The position numbers were made by a program, and so were the translations under genes. The notes beneath the pieces are model-generated. The model was not told the origin of the DNA. It saw only the letters and a list, made by a program, of their open reading frames with translations, and ran no database searches. A DNA stretch of 64,000 nucleotides from Odontocerum albicorne. Lineage: Eukaryota > Arthropoda > Insecta > Trichoptera > Odontoceridae. The DNA lies in the NCBI GenBank assembly GCA_949825065.1, contig OX463846.1:11342177-11406176 (forward strand), read 5' to 3'. How positions within the stretch are numbered: the first letter of the stretch is position 1; each line of letters opens with the position of its first letter. This document shows positions 10,308 through 20,699 of the stretch, piece by piece.

Positions 10308-11267
10308 AAACAAGTATACATATTTGTAGTTTAAAAGTGAATTTTCAAATTTGTAAGCAAAATTATTTAATTAATTTTTTAAAGAAAAACATTCATTACC
10401 TCTTTGTTTAAATCCACTCATCATTGAGATTTAAAACACTACAAGGATAATACAAAGAACTCAAATTAGATAATACGCACTTTTGAATAAATTTCCTTAA
10501 AACCATTCACAGAGGATCCATATTACTGTTAAACAAATTAAACCATAGACTGAATAATACCAAAATACTCCACAATAAAAATCACACTATCACTTAAAAA
10601 TCCAAAACTTTTTATTTTAAGTTAAAAATGCACTGTTTACAAAACAAAAATATTCGATATATTTAATATTAGCTTGTATTAATTACATGCCAAAGTTTAT
10701 AGAGATTTAAATTTGTTTTTATTATTTCTTTATTTAATTTTGAGTTTATTATAAATAAAAACTGTTGTAATTGTTTTATTCAATGTTTTAGTGACTCAAT
10801 TGAACTAGTTTTACCAATTTCTAATTGACCTGTGTACGATGGTGCTGTGACTAATCCGAGAAGTTTAATCACCCAGTGTCAACAAAGCGTTACTAGGAAT
10901 ATGATAAGATAAGTGTTAGTCATTGGAACATGTGATGTATAGTGCATCAAGTATTTTGATAAAAATAGTTACTATTGTAATTTTCGTATAATGCAATTTA
11001 TTATATGATCACTCATTGAATGAAATCCAAACAATAATTTGGTGTAGGTAAACGAAATTGGAACATAACAACAGTAGAGTGCTGATTATCCAGGGCTCAA
11101 TTATCCGTGAATTGGATTAACCGTGTAGTGTCATTTTTTTTAGACATATTGAAAAAAAAATTCAAAATTTTGAACATAAAAATTACAAAGCAAGAACCTA
11201 AACTGTTATAAAATCTATAGTTTACATTATACCAATTAACTAATGCCAATAAGTTAGCAGTATTTCC
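10308..11267. other. Gene-free intron 5 stretch
   Basis: AT-rich sequence with no recognised exon, RNA gene or classified repeat, leading up to the 41-bp minisatellite. Confidence 0.5.
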
Positions 11268-12124
11268 CCACATCAACACTGATATGAAACATGTGGATCT
11301 GTATTTCCCCGCATCCATGCTGATACGAAACATGTGGATCTGTATTTCCCCGCATTCACACTGATACGAAACATGTGGATCTGTATTTCCCCGCATTCAC
11401 ACTGATACGAAACATGTGGATCTGTATTTCCCCGCATCCACACTGATACGAAACATGTGGATCTGTATTTCCCCGCATTCACACTGATACGAAACATGTG
11501 GATCTGTATTTCCCCGCATCCACACTGATACGAAATTTGTGGATCTGTATTTCCCCGCATCCACACTAATACAAAACATGTGGATCTGTATTTCCCCGCA
11601 TTCACACTGATACGAAACATGTGGATCTGTATTTCCCCGCATTCACACTGATACGAAACATGTGGATCTGTATTTCCCCGCATCCACACTGATACGAAAT
11701 TTGTGGATCTGTATTTCCCCGCATCCACACTAATACGAAACATGTGGATCTGTATTTCCCCGCATCCACACTGATACGAAACATGTGGATCTGTATTTCC
11801 CCGCATCCACACTGATACGAAATTTGTGGATCTGTATTTCCCCGCATCCACACTAATACGAAACATGTGGATCTGTATTTCCCCGCATTCACACTGATAC
11901 GAAACATGTGGATCTGTATTTCCCCGCATTCACACTGATACGAAACATGTGGATCTGTATTTCCCCGCATCCACACTGATACGAAATTTGTGGATCTGTA
12001 TTTCCCCGCATCCACACTAATACGAAACATGTGGATCTGTATTTCCCCGCATCCACACTGATACGAAACATGTGGATCTGTATTTCCCCGCATCCACACT
12101 GATACGAAACATGTGGATCTGTGG
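11268..12124. repeat. 41-bp minisatellite, about 21 units, with a 7-unit higher-order repeat
   Basis: The unit runs 'atgtggatctgtatttcccc', then 'gcatccacactgatacgaaac', 41 bp. About 21 units follow head to tail. Variant units recur in order: the 'aaatttg' variant starts at 11533, 11697, 11820 and 11984, each followed by the 'ctaatac' variant. Spacings 164, 123 and 164 bp give an exact 287-bp (7 x 41) period for units 7-13 and 14-20. Because 41 is not a multiple of 3 and the unit lacks minus-strand stops, all three minus frames stay open. The resulting repetitive peptides are not taken as genes. Confidence 0.92.
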
Positions 12125-12379
12125 CTTCTCAATGTAAATTGTCCCGGTATGATAGCGGTTCTCTCAAACATTAAGAAAGCTTGTTCGTGTACTCATCTTG
12201 TATAACAACATTTATCTAGTATTTCAACTATTAAAATGTTTAACTCGATAAAAGTTTTTCCACTGTTCACGTTAAAGTGTCCCCCAATTACTATGAATAA
12301 TCAGCGCTTGACTATATAACTAAAACAAAGATTTTTTTTAAAGATATACATTTTAGATATTCATGAGTAAGCTACATAC

Positions 12380-12598
12380 TATAGTTCGAAAATTCTAGGA
12401 TGAGTCCGGTGACAGCTCACAAATTTGCTCCAATACAACCTTGTAACGATGTTCAGTACTTTTAATTATTTTATCAACTTTAATATAGGCCTCAATTCTA
12501 ATAAATAGCAAGTTATTTAGGTAAATACATTACACAAGGTTGTATTGGGGCAAATTTGTGAGCTGTCACAGGACTCATCCTAGAATTTCCGAACTATA
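12380..12598. mobile_element. MITE with about 68-bp terminal inverted repeats
   Basis: The left arm begins tatagttcgaaaattctagg and the right arm ends with its complement. The arms match over 'gacagctcacaaatttgc' and 'ccaatacaacctt' with only a few differences. A roughly 80-bp AT-rich core separates them. A TA target duplication fits the ends, suggesting Tc1/mariner-type mobilisation. No ORF. Confidence 0.8.
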
Positions 12599-13159
12599 AG
12601 AGCACATTGAGTAATAACACACACTTTCTGAATGGTGAGATACTAGAAGTTGTTTAGATAGTTAGAACTGATTTTAAATATCTTGACTTATAGATGACTA
12701 TTAATGGAGGATTTGAGATCCAAGTGAAAAAAAGAGAAAGAAAAGAAACAAATACAAAGCTTTCACTCTAAAGAATATATGGAAGAGCAATTATATAATA
12801 TAATATATCATCACAGTTCAAATATGATTGGTGAAGTTGCTTGTCTTTATTAATCATGTATAGTGTGGAGACAAGCAAACAGAGACGAAAAGTAGAAAAT
12901 GTTGTTGTGTTAGAGACAGTTGATGACAATCCAATGGAAGACATATTTAAAAATTCCTCTATAACGAAAACAGCTTTGTCTCAAAGATCAATTATAAACA
13001 ATCTGATTAAAATAAGCCTTTAATTTTTTTTAAACACTTTGCCCTGAGTGATCATCAAAGTTAAATAAAAGCTTGTGTTAACTGTGGGTTTATAGGGAAA
13101 GCACTCTGAAAAATCTGTATGATACCCCTTAATATATCTGAATTGATTCAGACACATTG

Positions 13160-13442
13160 AAGAGTGTGGTTTAGGTCCTAGTCATCAAGCCTTCAAGTTT
13201 AGAACCACTGGAGTAGGTACGGAACTCACGGTTCAACATTGCATGTGTTGGTAACACTACCACACATGAAGAGACAACAACACTCGGACACATTCTCAAT
13301 GCGTGCGAGTATTGCTATATGATGAACTCTTTAACCAAACTGGGATCCTTTATATTTATTTTTTGGGTACCATCAGGGATTGAACCCGAAACTCCAAGGT
13401 GGAAGTCACGCATCTTGCCAACCAGGCCATGGAGATCATCAT
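13160..13442 (-). repeat. Composite SINE, copy 1 (family-1 tRNA head plus second domain)
   Basis: On the minus strand a family-1 tRNA-like head (A box ccaggccatgg, B box gggattgaaccc in plus orientation) is joined to a second domain, 'gcgtgcgagtattgct...gtgttggtaacactac...ccactggagtagg'. The same two-part order recurs at 20130-20403, and a related copy of the second domain at 37320-37445. An ORF at 13319-13543 is a by-product. Confidence 0.6.
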
Positions 13443-13544
13443 GCACTTTTATGACCGTGAAGAATGTGACAGCATTGACTCTGTCGAGATGGATGGAGAG
13501 GAATCGTCAAAAATTCTATTCAAAATTAATTAATGACAACTGAC

Positions 13545-13796
13545 CATCCATAGCTGAATGTTGTGGGTTATCGATGATTCGGATCTGCCTGTCAGGCAAC
13601 AGGGGCTCGCCAAGTGGACCACAGGAGGCAGCGTCCTGTGGTAGGCGCCAGCGCGCGGCACGTGCCTCGCGCGGCCCCCTCGGGAAATACAGTGGCGCCA
13701 GCGTCTCCAGCAGCGACAACTCACAGCGCTCGGGCGCCACCACCACTACGCCCTGCAAGCTGCCTCCGTACTGCTCCAGGAACCTACGAACTGTTC
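13545..13796 (-). CDS. GDAP2: GDAP2 coding exon 5 (end of macro domain)
   Basis: TTTTTACAG acceptor just right of 13796 and a GTCAGT donor just left of 13545. With one base from exon 4 it begins RTVRRFLEQYG, nearly the same as the vertebrate RTVRRFLE. It continues LQGVVVVAPE, LETLAPLYFPRG and GEPLLPDRQIRII; the vertebrate counterparts are KVVFAVSD, KLLPLYFPR and GEPVVPERQIRI. This is the last strand/helix of the macro domain and the start of the linker. At 252 nt it is the longest exon in the window and clearly GC-rich. It leaves one base for exon 6. A plus-strand ORF over the same region is a shadow. Confidence 0.93.
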
Positions 13797-13819
13797 CTGT
13801 AAAAATATTGAAATGAATA

Positions 13820-14337
13820 TTTTCTTCAGTAACAATCAATGCATGTTTATTTTAACATTTTTACCGCTTTGACTATCTGTTGATTCTTCATACAACACAT
13901 AGATTATTGAAACATGTCAATTCTATATTCTGAACTCTTGAAACTGGATAAATGGCGTCAGTTGTCCCCACAATACATTGTTAAAATACTAAAAATATTT
14001 AAAACTAGAGTATTTGGAGATTTTGTATTAAAATTTGACCTAAAATACGAAATTTCTTTCCGAACAATCTATTATGCCTTTATTGTTTTTCTGCTTCATT
14101 GAAATTTTCATGCAATTAGTTATGGCAAAGCGAAAAATCTGTTTAATTTAAAATATTCAGAATAGATGAAGTATAAAATAATCTGGAGAGAATGGCAGTG
14201 AAATGTGATTAGAAATTTGAGTAGAAAGTCATTGAAAATGGAAGAACATATTATAGGTTTGAGCTTTTTAAAATATATTTATTACAAATTAACAAATTTA
14301 AGATAAGTAAGGTTTTTAGGCCACTAAGAAATTATGT
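13820..14337. other. Gene-free start of intron 4
   Basis: AT-rich intron with no RNA gene or classifiable repeat seen before the TTAA element. Confidence 0.5.
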
Positions 14338-14629
14338 TTAACCTGTACACCGCGTTAAAAATCAAATTTCACGAATCCTGTGCGTGGCACAATTTCGGCG
14401 TTTTTTAATTTCTAAGTTTAAACCGCGTATTTTGTATAGAACCACTGATATTTGATTACACCCCCAAGTAAACATGACATTCAAGTAATTTTCTGATAAT
14501 AAGTAATAGTCATTACTCTTAAGGAGACTCATTAAATAAAGGAGATAAACTAAACATTACGTAAAATACACAAAGGAATGCTATAGATCAGATGATAGGC
14601 GTTTGTGCTTCCTGCGAGGAACACGTTAA
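14338..14629. mobile_element. TTAA-flanked piggyBac-type MITE (short version)
   Basis: TTAA at 14338-14341 and 14626-14629. The sequence inside is the reverse complement of the outer parts of the element at 28890-29524, with roughly 340 bp of the middle missing. Termini cctgtacaccgcg and cgcgaggaacacg form an imperfect inverted pair (9 of 13). Its right end lies only 27 bp from the donor of GDAP2 exon 4, so the insertion narrowly misses the splice site. Confidence 0.75.
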
Positions 14630-14656
14630 AAGAACTGGTACTAATTAAGTACTCAC

Positions 14657-14766
14657 TTAGTGCAATGTGTACTCCTAAATCAGACGGATAGTGCCTCCTG
14701 ACAGAGTGGACGAGACAAAGCCCTAGAGTGTGGACTCCGAGTTCTCTGGCTTTGAAAAGGATGTTC
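14657..14766 (-). CDS. GDAP2: GDAP2 coding exon 4 (macro domain)
   Basis: CTTTCCAG acceptor at the right, GTGAGT donor at the left. With AG from exon 3 it reads RNILFKARELGVHTLGLCLV, then HSVRRHYPSDLGVHIAL. Vertebrate GDAP2 has RNVLQLAKE...SVGFCVINSAKRGYPLEDATHIAL, so the exon supplies the central helix and strand of the macro domain. It passes one base (A) to exon 5. A longer minus ORF here runs through both splice sites and is not the true extent. Confidence 0.9.
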
Positions 14767-14849
14767 CTGGAAAGCAGAATATAAAAAATAATATGTGAGA
14801 ATAAATTTTCTTTCACTATCCATCACGATAAATCGTGAGTGCGCTGTAC

Positions 14850-15695
14850 TTTTTTTTTTTAAATAAATAAATAAATATTAGGTTTATTGACAGCAACATA
14901 GTATGTACAAGATCAAATCTGAATAACATTTCTAAAAACACATAAATTGCTGACAATACATCAGACGCAGAAGCTATCAAAAGGTCTGGGCTCATCTAAT
15001 AGCATCCCCTCGGCCAAAATACACCCCACCAATATAGGGCGAACCCAGCCACGGGGACACCAGATGTTTTTCAGCCCACACCCTTAGACACGTAGAAACA
15101 GGAATATATACAAAAAAATAAACACAGAAAATAAATATAGTAGATGACAAAAAAAGAAAAACAGAAGAAAACACATTCAAGAGACAGTACACCAAAAGGT
15201 CCGGGCTCATCCCACAAACATTCCCACGGCCGAGATACACCCCACCAATGTAGGGCGAACCCGACCGCAAGGGCATCAGGGGGCTTCCATCCCACACCCC
15301 CGCATATCTAGATTAAAGAATAAATATAATAAAAAAGAAAAAAGAAAAAACAAAAACGTATGGCAGAAAACAAAATAGAAAGTAAACCCACATATACCAC
15401 CTCAGGTTAACCGTCAGCAAGAACGAGGAAAAAAAAGAAAAAAAAAGAAGAGAAAAGCCTCAAAGGAGTCCAAATTTTACATAATGACAAATGTGAAGTA
15501 AGATAGTTGAGACAACATTGAAATAGTTAGGCAGTAATACATTGAAATAGATAAGCAGTTTTAAAAGAATTAATGAGGAAATGACGCACAAACATGTATG
15601 CACAATCCTCGATTCACCACCAGCGAAAAGAGAGAAAAGAAAGAAAACAAGAAAAGAAAAGCAAACAAGAGACCCATTAACCACTGAGAAACCCA
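14850..15695 (-). repeat. LINE 3' UTR with internal duplication
   Basis: Directly downstream (minus strand) of the LINE ORF end at 15696. A block of about 100 bp, 'ccaccaatatagggcgaacc' with flanks, occurs twice (about 14985-15075 and 15200-15300). It recurs inverted at 45960-46085, where it again follows a LINE ORF end. The segment therefore looks like the element's 3' UTR. The rest is A-rich on the plus strand. ORFs at 14992-15297 are not considered genes. Confidence 0.55.
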
Positions 15696-16237
15696 TTAAC
15701 CACCCAGAAGATAACGCTTTAGAGCATCTCTGAAGGTATAGCTATTCACCCGCTCCTTCAAGGCCTGGGGCAACTCATTCCAGCATTTGCTGGCTGAGTA
15801 TGAGAAGGATCCTCTGAACAGTGTTAGGTTATGGTTTGGGATAAGTAAAAGAGTCTCTCTGCCTCTAGTCTCGTAGCCGTGAAAGTTTCTAGACCAATTC
15901 AGTTTTTCGAAGAGATAAAGTGGCATTTTTGAACTGGTAATTTTATGCATGAGTACGCTTAAATGAAGAAACCGTCTTTGTTTCATGTCAATAATTTTAA
16001 AAGCTCTCAAAAAAGGGGTGATGTGTCCTCTGGGGGGAATGTTAAAACAATACCTACAGCAAGCATTTTGCAATCTTTGCAATTTCCGTTCGGTTCTCCT
16101 TAGAAGGCACGGTCCATAGATGCAATCACCATACTCGACTATTGGGATAATGAGCGCGTCGATTATTCTACGTCTAGCCTCAATGGATAGGTTTTGACGG
16201 ATGCGATAAATATTTTTAAGCCGCGAAAAAGCCCGCT
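15696..16237 (-). pseudogene. LINE ORF2 C-terminal fragment (jockey/CR1/L2-like)
   Basis: An open minus-strand frame of about 180 codons runs from a stop near 16238 to 15696. It reads RLKNIYRIRQNLSIEARRR, then IDALIIPIVEYGDCIYGP, then LQRLQNACCRYCFNIP, and ends with FSYSASKCWNELPQALKER and a short basic tail. This is the usual C-terminus of jockey/CR1-type reverse transcriptases ('P...Y...vw', 'lqklQn...R', 'fsysa..lWN.LP..ir'). It is uninterrupted, so the insertion is fairly recent, but the RT core upstream is missing (5' truncation is typical of LINEs). Confidence 0.75.
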
Positions 16238-17946
16238 AAAAAGCTAATACAAACATTCATATTATAAAAATTATCTTAGAAATTAGGGGTAGTAAGATAT
16301 TAACAGCAATAACTAATAATAAAATAGAACAATCATAATAATATTCCTATACTGTAATATAAGTTATATGAATGTGACCACCATCTTCCCATCAAAACCA
16401 ATTTAAATTCTCACCCTTGTTCATCTTATGATAATGTTGCATAATTACGTAACATTAGATTACTACGGATCTTCCGACAATAAATTGGAATTTTCCAATA
16501 AATATTTTCAATTGACCATGGGTAACTGAAACTTTGGATAAGAGGTAACTACTATTGTATAGAGTAAAATTCATTAAAAATGGGTACTAAGCAAATTTGT
16601 TTATCCAGACAAAATATTTCCCCCTGAGTTTAAATTTTTTTTCACAGTAACAAAAGTTAGTATATTTTTTTGTTTAAATTAACATGTTAGCTTTAAATTT
16701 TAAATTGAAATACGTTTTGTTTAGTGTTTTCATATAAAAAAAAACTTAATCATCCAAGTTTCAAATCAACATTCTAAAACGAGGTAATATTCGAGCAAAG
16801 TTTCAAACCACTTTCTCAATATAAACTGTAAATGTTATACTTGTTTTTTCCAAAAGATGGCTCTTAGTTGCTAATTTTACAAATAAAGTACGAAGAAAAT
16901 ATTACGATAACGAAAATCTAAATGCGGTCAGTTTATGTACGAGTATATTTATGTTCCTACTTTATCTCTAATAACATTTAAAATAAAGCAATTTTTTTTT
17001 AAATCTGTGATTTGAAAATTCATACCAATTTTACGTGGTTTTATTATTTTATTATTTATTTCAATTCAGATTTGTCAGCTGTAATTCGCAAAGAAAAGCG
17101 AAAACTAAAAGTTATTTTGGTATTGGCTAAGGAAATGAGTAATGAAAAGAGAAATAATTCAATTGGAGTTAAAGAAATGTTAAAACCGCGCTAGACAAGT
17201 GTTCAAGGTGGCTTAAACCTTGGGTCAAGGCCTCCCACAGTGGGGGAATTCTTTCCATTGTCACAGTTTTGATTATTTAAACAAAGGAAACATTAGGAGT
17301 ATTCTTTCGTTTGGTAAATGGAATCATACATTGTATTCGCTAATTGAAAATAAATAATTAATTTACACATTCTATTGAAAATAAGAAATCAACTGAATTT
17401 ATATTTTTCTCGCAGATTTAGCATAGCCTATATAATCTCGCCATAAATAATGCATTCATGGTATGAAAGAAATGTCTTCATTCCGTTATTTTTATCAAAA
17501 GTATAAAGGTATTCCTCGCGTTACGCGATTAATTAGTTCTAGAAAAAAATCGCATAGTTTAAAAAACGCGTACAAATAATTGATTTTAACCTAGGTGAGA
17601 TAGGGAATGGGTCTAAATGAATAAAAAAAAAGGATCCCAAAAAATTGTAAAAGAACATTTTTTATTTTATTTTCAATTAGATCTTCATAGCTAATACCTT
17701 TCAATCGGATAAAGAATCAACTGGGTCAGGCAGATTCAGTTCACCATTCTCCTAATAGGTAGGTACACGGTACAAGGCTCTGGATAGGTACGTACACGAT
17801 TTTCAGTTTTTTTTTTTTCAAAAAATTGTCAGTGAGGCTGGATAATGTACTCGGTGCGTGAATCATCAACACTACGCTCGCCACTTCGTCGCTCACAGCT
17901 TTAGATTTTTTCCGAATTTTGTTCGAATTGCATTATAGTGAATAAT
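16238..17946. other. Gene-free intron 3 stretch
   Basis: AT-rich. No exon, RNA gene or classified transposon recognised. A short hairpin 'cctcccacagtgggggaatt' lies near 17228. Confidence 0.5.
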
Positions 17947-17971
17947 ATCTGTGTATAATTTGATGAAGTAT

Positions 17972-18053
17972 CACATAATTTCTTATCGTGATACTTCAGG
18001 AACCAGATTAAGACAAGTTATCAGAATGAGAAATAAGAATTGTCGGAGGAAAT
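17972..18053 (+). repeat. 82-bp direct repeat, left copy (right copy 19611-19692)
   Basis: The 82 bp from 'cacataatttcttatcgtga' to 'gtcggaggaaat' match 19611-19692 with one difference. The pair brackets the 92-bp minisatellite and GDAP2 exon 3. Confidence 0.85.
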
Positions 18054-18256
18054 TGGCGAGGAAGAAAATATGATTGGACCAAGTGAACGATATTTTGAAA
18101 GAAAGCAACGTATAAAGTCAAAGAAATCGTAGGAGTTGTATGAAAATGTGATGTACGAGTATGTAGAAGAGGTAAAAGATGTGCGTATGTCGAGGAAAGG
18201 AAAGTCTGACGCGCTGTCCTCTCTGCCAACCCCGACTGGGAAATAGCGTGACGATA
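17995..18256 (+). repeat. LINE 3'-end fragment
   Basis: Carries the family tail: 'tatgattggaccaagtgaac', 'attttgaaagaaagcaacg', 'aagtcaaagaaatcgtagga' and the closing 'ctgtcctctctgccaacccc'. Matches 5700-5900 and 59760-59960. Confidence 0.55.
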
Positions 18257-18685
18257 TGTATTACTGGTATAAGAAATACTGTTATATTTCAAATTTGTTT
18301 TTTTTATTAAAAAAAAGTAAAACGAAGTATTAGGCTAGTTTTTACTTTACCCGGGTGCTCTGCAAGCTCTCTCTACGAATTGACTCAACCATGAGCTGAC
18401 TGTACCTGAAGTATACCCAAAAGTCGACAGGGCTCGCATATGTTTTTTTTCTAACGGCGTGGTAAGTCAAATTGTTAGGTTGTCTGCTTAATTTTTATTA
18501 AATATAAACCTGACGAGGCCTGCTCGGCCGCAGACAAAAAAAATCTTTCCGTTGGATCGGTTCGCCACTCACATCATTGGATGACACAAGCGAGTCGACT
18601 TGGGATCTTTGTGGGAAATAGAAAGGGAACTTACACACACTTGAAATTTAAGGCAACTACTCAAAATACTTCATCAAATTATACA

Positions 18686-19322
18686 CAGATAAACAATACA
18701 CTCATCATATGACAAAACAGTGGAATAAGGTACTCTTCAAATCATTGACATAGGACATAGTGGGTGGAAACAAACGCAGATAAACAATACAATCATCATA
18801 TGACAAAACAGTGGAATAAGGTACTACTTCAAATCATTGACATAGGACATAGTGGGTGGAAACAAACACAAATAAACAATACACTCGTCATATGACAAAA
18901 CAGTGGAATAAGGTACTCCTTCAAATCATTGACATAGGACGTAGTGGGTGGAAACAAACACAGATAAACAATACACTCATCATATGACAAAACAGTGGAA
19001 TAAGGTACTCCTTCAAATCATTGACATAGGACATAGTGGGTGGAAACAAACACAGATAAACAATACACTCATCATATGACAAAACAGTGGAATAAGGTAC
19101 TCTTCAAAACATTGACATAGGACATAGTGGGTGGAAACAAACACAGATAAACAATACACTCATCATATGATAAAACAGTGGAATAAGGTACTCCTTCAAA
19201 TCATTGACATAGGACATAGTGGGTGGAAACAAACACAGATAAACAATACACTCATCATATGACAAAATAGTGGAATAAGGTAATCTTCAAATCATTGACA
19301 TAGGACATAGTGGGTGGAACTA
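18686..19322. repeat. 92-bp minisatellite, seven units
   Basis: Units start 'cagataaacaatacactc' at 18686, 18777, 18869, 18961, 19053, 19144 and 19236 (spacing 91-92). They include 'atgacaaaacagtggaataa' and 'gacatagtgggtggaaac'. Differences between units are few, so the array is young or homogenised. It lies about 130 bp downstream of GDAP2 exon 3, inside intron 3. Confidence 0.92.
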
Positions 19323-19451
19323 AACAAAACATTGATGGGAATACATTCTAAGATCTCGTAGTTGTTGTTATTTTATTAACTATTGTGAAAGTGAGAAGTT
19401 TATAGGACAACGAAAGGTGTAACAGTGCTGGAGGAAGATAAATAGATTTAC

Positions 19452-19584
19452 CTATAGCACGTGTGCAGTGTGCTCTCGGCAGCTGTATGATATTTGGCGC
19501 TGTACTGTGGCCCAACTGTGTGGATGATGTACCGGGCAGGTAAGTTGTGGCCTGAAGTCACCTTCACGTCCCCTGTGCGGCACT
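19452..19584 (-). CDS. GDAP2: GDAP2 coding exon 3 (macro domain core)
   Basis: GGTTGCAG acceptor at the right; GTAAAT donor at the left. With one base from exon 2 it reads ECRTGDVKVTSGHNLPARY, then IIHTVGPQYSAKYHTAAES and TLHTCY. Vertebrate GDAP2 has [28 protein letters not shown]...TAAESSLYSCY, so this is the most conserved exon in the window. The block G.nLpaRyiIHtVGP is the hallmark of macro domains. Reading AG as the acceptor two bases further in would break the frame, which fixes the boundary. The exon passes AG to exon 4. Confidence 0.94.
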
Positions 19585-19610
19585 CTGCAACCGTCATAAG
19601 CACTTATTAA

Positions 19611-19692
19611 CACATAATTTCTTATCGTGATACTTCAGGAACCAGATTAAGACAAGTTATCAGAATAAGAAATAAGAATTGTCGGAGGAAAT
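19611..19692 (+). repeat. 82-bp direct repeat, right copy
   Basis: Matches 17972-18053 with 81 of 82 identical. Begins 26 bp upstream (transcript sense) of the exon 3 acceptor. Confidence 0.85.
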
Positions 19693-19792
19693 CGTCGATT
19701 TCAATTTAATACAATAATAAGTATTTCATATTTTTCGCTTGACTTCAATATATCCGAATTGGTGATTCAAACATGTAGAATAAACGAGTTGA

Positions 19793-20003
19793 CGACCTCC
19801 GTGGCCTAGTTGGTAAGACGCCTGTCTCCCAGCCCGGAGGTTGAGGTTCAAATTCCGCTAGAACCCAGATTAAAAAAAAAAAAAAAAGAATTCCAGTCTG
19901 GTTTTCCCTTAAACATATTTCTGGTTGGCTGGACGAGATGCCGCATGACAATAAACTAACTAGGTTGAACTTTATATAGCGAAAGTGTAATACAATACAA
20001 TAC
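19793..20003 (+). repeat. tRNA-derived SINE family 1, well-kept full copy
   Basis: A box tggcctagttgg is perfect and B box ggttcaaattcc is close. An A-rich linker, the body 'ccagtctggttttcccttaa', 'ttctggttggctggacgaga', and a (tacaa)n tail follow. This is the best copy for seeing the family structure: tRNA-like head, about 120-bp body, pentanucleotide tail. Confidence 0.8.
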
Positions 20004-20129
20004 AAAGAGAATCGTTTGAGAATCAATGAAAAACAATGAAACAATTGGAAGTATTTTTATTTTATGTGGTACCCTACAATATATCCAAATTGGCGATTCC
20101 GACATAATGAAGAGAGCCGGGAGACAATA

Positions 20130-20403
20130 TTGTCATGGAACCAAATAATCGATCGTTTGGGTTTAGAGCCACTGGAGTAGGCACATAATTCGCGGTTCGT
20201 CAATGCACGTGTTGGTAACACTACTGTATGCGAAGATACATCAATACTCGCACACGTTCTCGACGCGTGCGAGAATTGCTACTTGACGATTTGTTTACCA
20301 GACTGGGACTCTTTTATTTTGTTTTTGGTACCATCGGGAATCAAACCCAAAACCCCTGTGTGGAAATCAAGCGTTTTACAAACTAGGCCACGGAGGTTGT
20401 CGT
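20130..20403 (-). repeat. Composite SINE, copy 2
   Basis: Same arrangement as 13160-13442: a second domain (gagccactggagtaggcac, gtgttggtaacactac, cgcgtgcgagaattgct) joined to a minus-strand family-1 head (B box gaatcaaaccc, A box ctaggccacgg). Two independent insertions sharing this junction make the composite a real element. Confidence 0.6.
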
Positions 20404-20474
20404 ATTCAATATTATCGGCAGCATGCTCAGTATCCAAGTATTGGATTCATTTTCGACGTAATTTTACTTTCAAG

Positions 20475-20686
20475 CATCGTTTCTCAACTAGTGGGTCGTG
20501 ATTCAAAGAGGTCATCACGGTGAAATATCAGGGGAATAGCAAAAATTTACGTGTACGAAAGGAAAATAACAAATTTTCTAAGGAAAACAAACACATTGAA
20601 GATATTAAGTTTATGCAGGTGGGTTGCAAAGTCTTATTGTTTTATCTTTTGGGAGGTCGCAAGGCTAAAAATATTGAGAAATAATG
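20475..20686. mobile_element. hAT-type MITE with 8-bp target duplication
   Basis: Ends catcgtttctcaact and attgagaaataatg are short inverted repeats of the hAT type. Flanks are ctttcaag (20467-20474) and ctttaaag (20687-20694), an 8-bp target duplication with one change. 212 bp, no transposase. The motif 'gtgggtcgtgattc' and its partner 'gggaggtcgcaagg' are typical of hAT MITEs. Confidence 0.75.
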
Positions 20687-20699
20687 CTTTAAAGCATTT

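Larger units (their letters stand above)
17947..18690. repeat. Segment bounded by 25-bp perfect inverted repeats
   Basis: The 25 bp at 17947-17971 (atctgtgtataatttgatga plus agtat) are the exact reverse complement of 18666-18690. Inside are a LINE tail (17995-18256) and an unclassified stretch to 18660. The right inverted repeat overlaps the first unit of the 92-bp array. It may be a transposon end pair or the result of an inversion; no target duplication was identified. Confidence 0.55.

Noticed and set aside
11273..12171. Minus-strand ORFs of 99-218 codons with repeated MRGNTDPHVSYQC-type peptides
   Set aside because: They arise from a 41-bp tandem repeat open in all frames; no start context, splice structure or family supports a gene.
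13574..13816. Plus-strand ORFs opposite GDAP2 exon 5
   Set aside because: Shadow of the GC-rich coding exon on the minus strand, which matches GDAP2 with correct splice sites.
14992..15297. 101-codon minus ORF with hydrophobic segments
   Set aside because: It covers a duplicated LINE 3' UTR block that recurs inverted at 45960-46085; no known family.
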